Source of the DNA: Treponema sp. | GTDB taxonomy: Bacteria > Spirochaetota > Spirochaetia > Treponematales > Breznakiellaceae | Assembly (NCBI GenBank): GCA_009780545.1 | Contig: WQZW01000022.1 | Coordinates: 1 to 11,456 of the forward strand | Direction: 5' to 3' | Length of the DNA: 11,456 nucleotides | Shown: positions 1-7,261 of the stretch, in pieces | Position numbering within the stretch: position 1 is the first letter of the stretch | Layout: every line of letters begins with the position of its first letter | The notes under the pieces: generated by a model | Seen by the model: the letters and a program-made list of their open reading frames with translations, nothing else | Told to the model about the DNA's origin: nothing | Database searches by the model: none | Translations under genes and position numbers: made by a program

Positions 1-2
1 CC

Positions 3-134
3 CAAAACCCGGAAAAACCCGAGGGGCTTAAATCGGCAAGCGACATCAGGGCGGCGGTGAAGGAAGTGATTCAAGCGGACTTCGTCCGCTTGGATTTAGG
101 AGATTTGAAGAGCAAATCTCCACACGTTGGTTGA
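3..134 (+). CDS. C-terminal end of an unidentified protein (5' end outside window)
   Basis: The third forward frame is open from the window edge to TGA at 132-134, giving 43 residues. The first part (about 3-68) has codons mostly ending in G or C and encodes a hydrophilic, helix-like stretch with S-D-I-R-A-A-V-K-E-V-I-Q, like the neighbouring real genes. The last 18 or so codons run through the bipartite palindrome at 69-121, so the repeat supplies the C-terminus (L-D-L-G-D-L-K-S-K-S-P). I do not recognise the family. The call rests on codon character and frame only; it could be a chance open frame ahead of the ferredoxin operon. Confidence 0.4.
   Translation, partial: QNPEKPEGLKSASDIRAAVKEVIQADFVRLDLGDLKSKSPHVG
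69..121 (+). repeat. Bipartite double-hairpin repeat, divergent copy
   Basis: Two hairpins stand back to back. The first has a 12-bp stem (69-80 with 84-95, one T-G wobble, loop TTC). The linker is TTA (96-98). The second has a 9-bp stem (99-107 with 113-121, loop AAGAG). The layout (stem ending GGAT, then TTA, then a stem starting GGAG, 23 nt in the second hairpin, then CCAC) matches the array at 9814-10240, but most stem bases differ and differ in pairs. It overlaps the end of the upstream reading frame and lies just ahead of the ferredoxin-operon promoter. Confidence 0.75.
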
Positions 135-156
135 CGGGAAAAGTTCCGCGGCTTGG

Positions 157-184
157 TTGCAGTTTTTCCGGACTATGCTATACT
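157..184 (+). promoter_or_regulatory. Probable sigma70-type promoter of the oxidoreductase operon
   Basis: TTGCAG (157-162) and TATACT (179-184) are separated by 16 nt and lie 35 nt upstream of the ferredoxin start at 219. Transcription would begin near 191. It is the best -35/-10 pair in the gap between the upstream stop (134) and the operon. It was found by eye only. Confidence 0.55.
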
Positions 185-218
185 TAAACGACACGATAAA
201 GAGCTTTATGGAGGTACT

Positions 219-434
219 ATGGCAAATCTGGTTATCGTTGACGAAGATACCTGCAAGGGATGCTCGCTTTGCGAGGTGGCATGTCCGCAAGGCGTCCTCG
301 TGATGGATAAAAGTAGGGTGAACGCCATCGGGTACAACCCGATGCTGTTCAAGCATGCCGATGCATGCACGGGCTGCAAGATATGCGCCCTTGTGTGCCC
401 GGATTCGGTGCTGACGGTGGAGAAGGGGGTTTAG
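219..434 (+). CDS. 2-oxoacid:ferredoxin oxidoreductase, ferredoxin-like (delta) subunit
   Basis: This 71-residue protein carries two [4Fe-4S] clusters that take electrons from the thiamine-diphosphate centre of the complex and pass them to free ferredoxin. The two motifs are clear: C12-x2-C15-x2-C18-x3-C22-P and C50-x2-C53-x2-C56-x3-C60-P. The start at 219 is preferred over an in-frame upstream ATG at 153, because GGAGG (210-214) precedes 219, the upstream extension has no ferredoxin character, and the predicted promoter lies inside it. The stop codon directly abuts the start of the alpha subunit at 435. A separate small ferredoxin subunit at the head of the operon is the arrangement of four-subunit Kor/Vor enzymes. 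The cytoplasmic electron-transfer role is certain from the motifs; the substrate class is set by the other subunits. Confidence 0.92.
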   Translation: MANLVIVDEDTCKGCSLCEVACPQGVLVMDKSRVNAIGYNPMLFKHADACTGCKICALVCPDSVLTVEKGV

Positions 435-1499
<1,065 letters not shown>

Positions 1500-2276
1500 A
1501 TGGGAGAGGTTGTATACGCGAAGAGCAAGGGTCTTACCGATGCCCGGCTTTCGTACTGCCCCGGCTGTACCCACGGTACCATCCACAAGCTGATTGCCGA
1601 ATCGTTGGTCGAGCTGGACGTGCTGGGAAACACCATCGCCATAGCGTCGGTCGGCTGTTCGGTGATGTCCTACGAGTATTTCAACTGCGACGCGATCCAG
1701 GCCGCCCACGGGCGCGCCCCCGCCGTCGCTACCGGCATGAAACGGGTCGTGCCGGATAAGATCGTCTTTACCTACCAGGGTGACGGCGACCTTGCCTCGA
1801 TAGGCACGGCGGAGATCGTCCATGCCGCACATCGGGGCGAAAACATCACGGTGATCTTCGTCAACAACGCCATCTACGGGATGACGGGCGGACAGATGGC
1901 GCCGACCACGCTGATCGAGCAGAAAACCAGCACCACGCCGACCGGAAGGAAGGAGGCCAGTACCGGCCTGCCGATCAAGGTGAGCGAGATGCTGGCCCAG
2001 GTCCCCAGCTCGGCCTACATCGAGCGGGTAAGCGTCCACGACATAGCCCACCTGCTGAAGGCGAAAAAGGCCATCAAGAAAGCGTTCCAGTACCAGATCG
2101 ACAAGAAGGGCTTCTCCATGGTCGAGATTCTCTCCTCGTGCAACATAGGCTGGAACATGTCGCCGGTGGAAGCCAGCGAGTACATCGGCACCGGACTTGT
2201 CCCGTACTATCCCCTGGGCGTGTACAAGGACGAGCCGGCCGGGATCAAGGCCGCCGGCATGGGAGGCAAGGCATGA
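1500..2276 (+). CDS. 2-oxoacid:ferredoxin oxidoreductase beta subunit (thiamine diphosphate-binding)
   Basis: This 258-residue catalytic subunit decarboxylates the 2-oxoacid on thiamine diphosphate and hands electrons to an iron-sulfur cluster. The cofactor motif G-D-G-D-L-A-S-I-G (94-102) ends in V-N-N (121-123), the usual GDG...NN pattern for Mg-diphosphate binding. Cysteines C20 and C23 in Y-C-P-G-C-T-H-G, with C53 and C214, are placed like the cluster ligands of this family. AAGGAG at 1485-1490 is its ribosome binding site, and the alpha stop TAA (1497-1499) touches its ATG. The length is slightly short compared with pyruvate enzymes but normal for Kor/Vor beta subunits. Confidence 0.92.
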   Translation: MGEVVYAKSKGLTDARLSYCPGCTHGTIHKLIAESLVELDVLGNTIAIASVGCSVMSYEYFNCDAIQAAHGRAPAVATGMKRVVPDKIVFTYQGDGDLASIGTAEIVHAAHRGENITVIFVNNAIYGMTGGQMAPTTLIEQKTSTTPTGRKEASTGLPIKVSEMLAQVPSSAYIERVSVHDIAHLLKAKKAIKKAFQYQIDKKGFSMVEILSSCNIGWNMSPVEASEYIGTGLVPYYPLGVYKDEPAGIKAAGMGGKA

Positions 2277-2812
2277 CGAAAATGATATTCTCCGGATTCG
2301 GCGGGCAGGGCATCCTGACCCTCGGCGAGGTCGTGGCGACCATAGGGATGAAGCAGAACAGGCAGGTAACCTGGATGCCGTCCTACGGGGCGGAGATGCG
2401 GGGCGGCACGGCGAACTGCGCCGTCATCGTCTCCGACGAGGTGATCGGCAGCCCGCTGGTGAACTCGGACATCGACATACTCTGCGCAATGAACAAGCCC
2501 TCCATCGACAAGTTCCTCTCCAAAATGAAACCGGGCGGACTTGTCATCATGAATTCCTCCATTATTACCGAGGAGATCCCGGCGGGCAACTACAGGATAC
2601 TGAAGATCGATGCGACCAACGTGGCGACCGGGGTGGGAAACCCCCGCGTGGCCAACATGGTCATGCTCTCCGGCTTCCTCAAAGGAACCGACCTTTTCAC
2701 CCTGGACGACATAAGCGTCGCCCTCGAGTACCGCTTTGCCAATGCCAGGAACAAGGACCTGATCCCGCTGAACATCAAGGCAATCCGGGCCGGACTGGAG
2801 AACTGCAAGTAA
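2273..2812 (+). CDS. 2-oxoacid:ferredoxin oxidoreductase gamma subunit
   Basis: This 179-residue subunit, with F-G-G-Q-G at 9-13 and P-S-Y-G-A-E-M-R-G-G-T-A-N-C at 36-49, is the CoA-related gamma subunit that completes the complex. The chosen start overlaps the beta stop (ATGA, 2273-2276) and has GGGAGG at 2261-2266 six bases upstream, so it is translationally coupled; a longer reading from 2138 would overlap the beta gene heavily and has no family support. Its stop at 2810-2812 ends the operon, just before a large palindrome. Order ferredoxin-alpha-beta-gamma is complete, so the enzyme should be functional. Confidence 0.92.
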   Translation: MTKMIFSGFGGQGILTLGEVVATIGMKQNRQVTWMPSYGAEMRGGTANCAVIVSDEVIGSPLVNSDIDILCAMNKPSIDKFLSKMKPGGLVIMNSSIITEEIPAGNYRILKIDATNVATGVGNPRVANMVMLSGFLKGTDLFTLDDISVALEYRFANARNKDLIPLNIKAIRAGLENCK

Positions 2813-2816
2813 ACGC

Positions 2817-2884
2817 CGGTTAAGAAAGCACCGACCAAATCTCGATGACGGGATTTGGTCGGTGCTACTTAACCGCTTCTGCGG
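2817..2884 (+). terminator. Large compound palindrome after the oxidoreductase operon
   Basis: An 18-bp stem (2827-2844 with 2849-2866, one G-T pair, loop ATGA) is flanked by a second 8-bp pairing layer (2817-2824 with 2868-2875), separated by AA on one side and A on the other. It is followed at once by CCGC-TTCT-GCGG (2873-2884). It begins five bases after the gamma stop codon, so it probably marks the 3' end of the transcript. There is no run of T after it, so it is not a textbook intrinsic terminator and may act as a 3' RNA stabiliser or be a repeat element. Confidence 0.55.
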
Positions 2885-2947
2885 AACGAAGTGGGACAGA
2901 AACAAAGGGAAGCGCCGAATTCCTTATTAAATCAGCGGTTTCCCAAG

Positions 2948-3006
2948 CCCCGGCGCGGGATTTAGCCGGGGGTCCGAATCTTGCCGCCGAACCGGCGAGG
3001 TTCGGA
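2948..3006 (+). repeat. Tandem hairpins upstream of the ECF S-component gene
   Basis: Hairpin one has a 7-bp GC stem, CCCCGGC (2948-2954) with GCCGGGG (2965-2971). Hairpin two starts one base later and has a 14-bp stem (2973-2986 with 2993-3006, two G-T pairs) around a 6-nt loop CCGAAC. Both precede the TTGACA at 3023, so they would lie outside the downstream transcript if that promoter is real. They do not match a riboswitch I know. The rest of 2885-3081 shows nothing else coding. Confidence 0.5.
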
Positions 3007-3022
3007 AGTCCATTCCCATCAC

Positions 3023-3051
3023 TTGACAAAATAACCGATTTCATTGAAACT
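3023..3051 (+). promoter_or_regulatory. Possible promoter of the S-component gene
   Basis: A perfect -35 box, TTGACA (3023-3028), stands 53 nt before the start codon. At 17-nt spacing the -10 position holds only GAAACT (3046-3051), a poor match. Either the promoter is weak or activator-dependent, or the -35 match is chance. Confidence 0.35.
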
Positions 3052-3081
3052 CAAATTTACTTTGTTTATATGGAGGTTTCT

Positions 3082-3627
3082 ATGATCGCTACGGGTCTTG
3101 TCAATGATATTGCCTTCCGGCATCTGCCGATGGGAAGGGCGAGGGCGACGGTGCTTGCCCAGTTTCTCTTTCTTGCCCTTGCCCTGATCATCCCGACGCT
3201 GACGCACCGGCTTGGTCTTAACTACCTGGTCGCCCAGCCCATGCACTGGATGATTCTTTTCGCCGGCCTTTCCTACGGCCCCGTCTCCGGCCTGCTCCTC
3301 GGCCTCGGCGTTCCCATCGCCTCATTCCTGGTAACCGGAATGCCCGTTCCCGCCATGCTCCCGCTGATGCTGCCGGAACTCGCCGCCTACGGCCTTCTCG
3401 CCGGCCTGCTCAAACCAAGGCTTTCCGCCTTTGGCTCGGTGGCCGTGGCCCTGCTCGCCGGAAGACTGGTTTTCCTTGCGTTGCTGGCCCTTTCCGGATC
3501 GCTCTCCGGCTCGCCGCTTGGGTTCGCCCAAGCCACCTGGCTGCCCGGCCTTCCTGTCATGCTGATGCAGATCTGCCTTCTGCCGGTCCTGACCGGCCTG
3601 TACGTAAAGTGGGCCGGAAAAGAATAA
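3082..3627 (+). CDS. ECF transporter S component (substrate-binding membrane subunit)
   Basis: This 181-residue, very hydrophobic protein has about six membrane segments (near 23-40, 47-62, 63-85, 91-110, 116-138, 150-172). The loop-helix stretch L-V-T-G-M-P (83-88) followed by L-P-L-M-L-P-E-L-A-A-Y-G-L-L-A-G-L-L (93-110) is typical of S components that capture a vitamin or related small molecule and work with a shared EcfA/A'/T energising module. No EcfA or EcfT gene is in the window, so it would be a group-II (shared module) system. The start at 3082 has GGAGG (3072-3076) five bases upstream; the open frame runs further back to 2845 but through palindromes and without coding character. The substrate cannot be read from the sequence. 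Confidence 0.75.
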   Translation: MIATGLVNDIAFRHLPMGRARATVLAQFLFLALALIIPTLTHRLGLNYLVAQPMHWMILFAGLSYGPVSGLLLGLGVPIASFLVTGMPVPAMLPLMLPELAAYGLLAGLLKPRLSAFGSVAVALLAGRLVFLALLALSGSLSGSPLGFAQATWLPGLPVMLMQICLLPVLTGLYVKWAGKE

Positions 3628-3857
3628 CCACAAAGGACTTTTCGGCCTCGGCTCTGCGGTAGAACCGAAGCCCTGCTTCCGACGGCCAACCCTTCCAAGT
3701 CCAATCCGCCACAAGGCGGATTGGACCAACCGGCCGTTGCCGACAACGCAATCCGTCCACCTACGGCTGCCGGGCCGCCGACTTCCGAAACAGGACATCC
3801 GTCCTCCGTCAAAGACAAAGCCATGCCCCGTATTATGTACGAGTACGGAAAAAATAG
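3628..3857 (+). repeat. Palindrome-rich spacer after the S-component gene
   Basis: This first part of a 427-nt gene-free stretch holds a 12-bp perfect hairpin (GTCCAATCCGCC at 3699-3710, loop ACAA, partner arm 3715-3726). Its arms share TCCAATCCGC with the first stem of the array copy at 9814. Shorter palindromes follow, such as CGTTG-CCGA-CAACG and GGAC-ATCC-GTCC. In the frame of the S-component gene no stop occurs from 3628 until TGA at 3859-3861, which would give a 77-codon proline-rich extension if the TAA at 3625-3627 were read through or lost. There is no start codon or ribosome site to support a separate gene. Confidence 0.5.
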
Positions 3858-3886
3858 TTGACAGTAGCCCATGCCGGCAGTACAAT
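3858..3886 (+). promoter_or_regulatory. Strong sigma70-like promoter for the S41 lipoprotein gene
   Basis: TTGACA (3858-3863) and TACAAT (3881-3886) with exactly 17 nt between them make the best promoter match in the window. A transcript starting near 3893 would have a leader of about 160 nt before the ATG at 4055. The leader has modest inverted pairs (for example GGCGG near 3953 with CCGCC near 4006) but no riboswitch I recognise. A TATAAT at 4031-4036 has no -35 partner. Confidence 0.7.
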
Positions 3887-4054
3887 TATTAAAAGTACGG
3901 TTTGATCTTCCACAGAGGAAAGTTGACGAACATAGGCAACATGTAACCAGAAGGCGGAATTGCCCGGGTTGGCATATCGGGAAATTATTCACGGCAACGT
4001 TCAAACCGCCAGCCTCAAGGTTATTTGACGTATAATTTTATCGGAGGGACAGAA

Positions 4055-5695
4055 ATGAAAGGAATGTTTTTCCTGATGATTATGACGTTTCTTTTTTCTT
4101 CTTGCGGGAAGGGAGAGTCGGATCCCCTGATCAAGATACGCGGTATTGAAATGCCCACGCTTCTGGAGGAGATAGTCAATACAAACCGTGCAAAGACCTT
4201 TGGTTCAACTGTCCCCAATTTCCAGGAAAGAGCTTTGGAATTTTTGACAAAGGATTTTGATCATGAAGAGGATATGCGGATTGCCAAATCGGTCAAAGAA
4301 TTGGTTGAGAAAAATAAAATTTTCTTCGGCGAGATGGATTATCCGTCCGGTACCCCGGCAGGAACCGTTTCCCGCCGGGAAGCTATTGCCGACATAAATT
4401 TCCTCTTTAGTATTTTGCGCTACGGCTATACCGGTTACGGATATTTCGGAGGCGATGCGATTTTCCATTCCCTGCGTAATTCCATAATTGAACGACTACG
4501 TTTAATGGAAGAGCCGATCAGTAATAACGATCTTCTATCGATTATCTCGCAACCTCTTCAGGAAGTAATTTTTGACAATCATTTTGCATTACATACGATC
4601 AGGTTCAACGCCCCTTCTCAGGTGGCATATATGAACGAAGACTTTGTCATAAGAAAAACTGCCGACGGTTATGTGATGGATATTTATGCCGAGACCACTA
4701 AAATTGTCGCAACTAATTTGGATGACGGAACGCATATTGATTGCATCGTTCCGACGATTACGAAAGACGGTGAATTGGCGTTTACATTCGGCGTAATTGC
4801 CGATCCGACGACCATCTCCGGAAGAGGGAGCGCAATAACTGTTTCGCTGCTTCTTGAAAAAATTGCTACCGGGGAGATTATTTCCCATAACATAATTCTT
4901 GGCAGGATACCCAATCCTCTTCTTTTCGACAGACGCCCCTTTGAGGAACGCCCGCCTCTTGAGCAACAGCAAATTAGGGGAATTACCGTTCTGGAAAACA
5001 GGCACATGTGGGGTACTTGGACCGATGCCCGGGAAATGCTTGCCGCGCATCGTGAATTCTATTCCGTCGGAATGGACATGAGGGACAAACCGGCGGTAAT
5101 CCTGGATCTGCGATGGAATTATGGCGGATCGAATCTTCTGGGGCTTGAATGGATAAGGGGTTTTTCCGGCCGGGAACCTGCCGAACTGGGCCTTTTGCCA
5201 TTTGTTCTTTCGACTTTTACGGCCCACGAACTGGGCGAAGCATTTTACCCGTCCGACGACGAAATTACTTTTGATTTCCTGCCCTGGTCGCAGGGCGTCG
5301 GGGACACATGGCTTTCGGACCCGAACCGCCGCGGTCAGTGGTTTTTTCCCGAGCTACCGGATTGGAGGGCAATCCCCAACGAAACCCCCGTGATCGTCTT
5401 GACGGACGGTAACGTAAGTTCTGCCGGCGAGACTTTTTTGAGCGAGCTTATGCAGATGGAAAACGTCGTCGTCGTTGGAGTGAACACGATGGGAACAAAA
5501 CTTTCGGATGGGGTGATCAGAATCTGTTTGCCCAACAGCGGCCTTGAGATACAGTTCGGATCCCTCACGCTCTGGCTCCGCCCCGATTTTTCGCAATTTG
5601 AAGGCGTCGGTTACGCACCGGATCTCTGGGTCCACCCCAGGGACAGCCTCGAACGTGCCCTTGCCTTCATAGAACGGTACGGAATTCCGCAATAG
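4055..5695 (+). CDS. S41-family (C-terminal processing peptidase-like) lipoprotein
   Basis: The 546-residue protein starts with a short hydrophobic signal ending L-F-S-S-C17, a lipobox, so it should be lipid-anchored outside the cytoplasmic membrane. The C-terminal part carries S41 protease marks: V-I-L-D-L-R-W-N-Y-G-G (348-358), then L-T-D-G-N-V-S-S-A-G-E-T (449-460) with Ser456 as the likely nucleophile, and G-V-N-T-M-G-T-K with Lys482 as the likely general base, 26 residues on. No PDZ domain is evident, and the 300-residue N-terminal part is unrecognised. The start at 4055 is chosen because it begins the signal peptide and has GGAGGG (4043-4048) six bases upstream; a start at 4025 would spoil the signal. 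Base composition is lower in G+C than the operon upstream. The substrate is unknown. Confidence 0.8.
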   Translation: MKGMFFLMIMTFLFSSCGKGESDPLIKIRGIEMPTLLEEIVNTNRAKTFGSTVPNFQERALEFLTKDFDHEEDMRIAKSVKELVEKNKIFFGEMDYPSGTPAGTVSRREAIADINFLFSILRYGYTGYGYFGGDAIFHSLRNSIIERLRLMEEPISNNDLLSIISQPLQEVIFDNHFALHTIRFNAPSQVAYMNEDFVIRKTADGYVMDIYAETTKIVATNLDDGTHIDCIVPTITKDGELAFTFGVIADPTTISGRGSAITVSLLLEKIATGEIISHNIILGRIPNPLLFDRRPFEERPPLEQQQIRGITVLENRHMWGTWTDAREMLAAHREFYSVGMDMRDKPAVILDLRWNYGGSNLLGLEWIRGFSGREPAELGLLPFVLSTFTAHELGEAFYPSDDEITFDFLPWSQGVGDTWLSDPNRRGQWFFPELPDWRAIPNETPVIVLTDGNVSSAGETFLSELMQMENVVVVGVNTMGTKLSDGVIRICLPNSGLEIQFGSLTLWLRPDFSQFEGVGYAPDLWVHPRDSLERALAFIERYGIPQ

Positions 5696-5854
5696 TTGAT
5701 AATCTATCGCAGGTAATGGATACGGAATACAATCAATTTTAAATCCCTCTAAAGTTCCCAGATTGCAGTGTCATGTCTTCATGGCAAAGCGTTAACCTTT
5801 TTGCCAATGATTTTCGTGAAAACAGGCGGTAGATTTCCCGGTCGCACTTTTATG

Positions 5855-6522
5855 TCAAAAAATTTCGTGGCATACCCTTGTAGTAATGTTGCAATGCAGG
5901 AGGCCGTCTTTGCTTTCTCGTTCAAATTGCGCATCCGCCTCGGCAATATGAGCCGCATAATCATCATCGGAAGGTAACGGATCGACGGAATGCGAGGACA
6001 TGTATTGTCTCCAGTTTTCCTGCGTAAAAGTTGTTGCGTTTGGGAATTCGCAAACGATGGGATTGTCGAAAAATTCCGCCGTTGCCGGTCGCCTGCGGCC
6101 GCTTCCGCCGGGTATCTCGTTGTAAACGGCGATTATCGGTGCGCCTTGTTTCCCTATTCTGCGGCATTCGTTCTTGAATGCGGCCTTGTCGAACCAATGC
6201 AGTGCCTGGGCACAAACGACGGCATTGACACTATGATCGTCAAGCCCGGTAGCCTCGGCCGAACTGCCAATAACGGTTACATTCTGTAGGGTGCAAGTAC
6301 CGTGACAAGGAACTTGCGCATATCGGCATTCGGCTCGATTGCGTACAGGGTAAATCCACCTTTGGCAAGCAGTTCGGTAAATTTTCCGGTGCCGGCCCCG
6401 ACTTCCGCAATAACGGCATTTTGCGGGACAAGATTCTTGATGTAGTCAAGGACGGAGACTGGATATCCGGGGCGGCCATGCTCATAGGCTTCCGCCCTTC
6501 CGGTAAACAATTCGGTATTCAT
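5855..6522 (-). pseudogene. Class I SAM-dependent methyltransferase, broken by one frameshift
   Basis: The start at 6522 has AAGGAGG (6527-6533) upstream. The first frame gives the N-terminal third, including the SAM motif I-A-E-V-G-A-G-T-G and the acidic I-E-P-N end of strand two, then stops at 6277. A second frame takes over at about 6284-6288 without loss, continuing N-V-T-V-I-G-S-S-A-E-A-T-G-L, the motif A-Q-A-L-H-W-F-D and a C-terminal L-P-S-D...A-H-I-A-E-A, to TGA at 5855-5857. Joining them by restoring one deleted base gives about 222 residues with no other defect. This is a common small-molecule methyltransferase type with unknown substrate. One isolated lesion means recent decay or a sequencing error. 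The 159 bases from 5696 to 5854, between this gene and the convergent S41 gene, show nothing else. Confidence 0.8.
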
Positions 6523-6557
6523 CGTTCCTCCTTAACTATACTCCTTTAAGTTAGCTT

Positions 6558-6638
6558 ATTGTACATGGAATTGCATAATTTCTTGTACAATAAACTAGTA
6601 CAATCGGAAATAGTCAACTGATTATGTCAATTGACTAT
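6558..6638. promoter_or_regulatory. Operator-like motif cluster upstream of the methyltransferase gene
   Basis: This AT-rich gap holds three TTGTAC-type motifs centred on GTAC at 6561-6564, 6585-6588 and 6598-6601. The outer pair forms an inverted repeat, ATTGTACA (6558-6565) with TGTACAAT (6584-6591). Beside them is an inverted repeat ATAGTCAA (6610-6617) with TTGACTAT (6631-6638). On the minus strand TTGACT (6617-6612) and TTTATT (6594-6589), 17 nt apart, could be the promoter, with the motifs overlapping it as repressor sites. No known regulator is assigned. Confidence 0.4.
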
Positions 6639-6648
6639 AACCATGCAT

Positions 6649-7212
6649 TCAAAACAGGTCAACCTTCTCGATTTCTACGCAACAATTTTCGTCAAAGGTC
6701 ATTTTTACGGCCCAAGGCATTTTGCCCGCCATCGCCATGAAGTCCTCGAACCGGAAAGTTCTATCGTAATAATTGATGATCGTTGACAAGGCCGTACCAT
6801 GCGTTGCGATAACGATATTCTTGCCATGGTTGTTTTCGATAATGTCGTTCAACGCAGCCATGTTGCGGTCCTGAACCTCGGCAAGGGATTCGCCGTCGGA
6901 ACGTTTGTAGGAAAAATCGGCCCATTGCTTTTCGGCAAAGGCAATAAAGTCCTCGACCCATACGCTGTCAGCCTTACGTTCGCGTAAATCGTAAACGGTT
7001 TGAATTTGTAGGTCCCTGCTTTCGGCAAAGAGGGAAACGGTGTCCACTGCACGTTTATAGGGACTGGAAAATATCGCATCGATCTTTTTATCGCTCAAGA
7101 AATCCAGGACCAATAACCGGGCGGCAAAACCCGTTGGGGCAAGCGGTCGTGCTGCGTCCTCCCGGATGTTGGTATCCGATTGTGCATGGCGGATAAAGTA
7201 AACCGTCGTCAT
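6649..7212 (-). CDS. Histidine phosphatase superfamily protein (phosphoglycerate mutase-like)
   Basis: The 187-residue protein begins with the phosphohistidine motif F-I-R-H-A (R8, H9). It has S-S-P-Y-K-R-A-V-D-T (R54), an acidic R-E (E78) and the second catalytic histidine in I-A-T-H-G-T (H138), which are the four-point active site of this superfamily. It should hydrolyse a phosphomonoester in the cytoplasm. The short length and lack of mutase extensions point to a phosphatase rather than a glycolytic mutase. GGAGG six bases upstream supports the start. It lies 49 nt downstream of the HAD phosphatase gene on the same strand, so the two may be co-transcribed; both act on phosphate esters but a shared pathway is not evident. 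Confidence 0.88.
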   Translation of the reverse strand: MTTVYFIRHAQSDTNIREDAARPLAPTGFAARLLVLDFLSDKKIDAIFSSPYKRAVDTVSLFAESRDLQIQTVYDLRERKADSVWVEDFIAFAEKQWADFSYKRSDGESLAEVQDRNMAALNDIIENNHGKNIVIATHGTALSTIINYYDRTFRFEDFMAMAGKMPWAVKMTFDENCCVEIEKVDLF

Positions 7213-7261
7213 TGTATGCCTCCGGATTTATCGTGGCAAAAATACATTTTCAAAACGTTTT

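Noticed and set aside
2956..2966. GGATTTAG near 2958 as another copy of the bipartite repeat linker
   Set aside because: Here it lies within a hairpin loop instead of between two stems, so the similarity is probably chance.
2845..3081. N-terminal extension of the S component from an upstream ATG
   Set aside because: It would translate the hairpins and has no coding character; the ATG at 3082 has a good ribosome site and begins the family-like region.
3387..4004. Minus-strand open frame of about 200 codons across the spacer and the S-component end
   Set aside because: It runs antisense to the S component, crosses the palindromes and the strong plus-strand promoter, and has no recognisable protein motif.
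6284..6290. Programmed ribosomal frameshift in the methyltransferase gene
   Set aside because: There is no slippery heptamer or obvious stimulatory structure, and this protein family is normally made from one frame.
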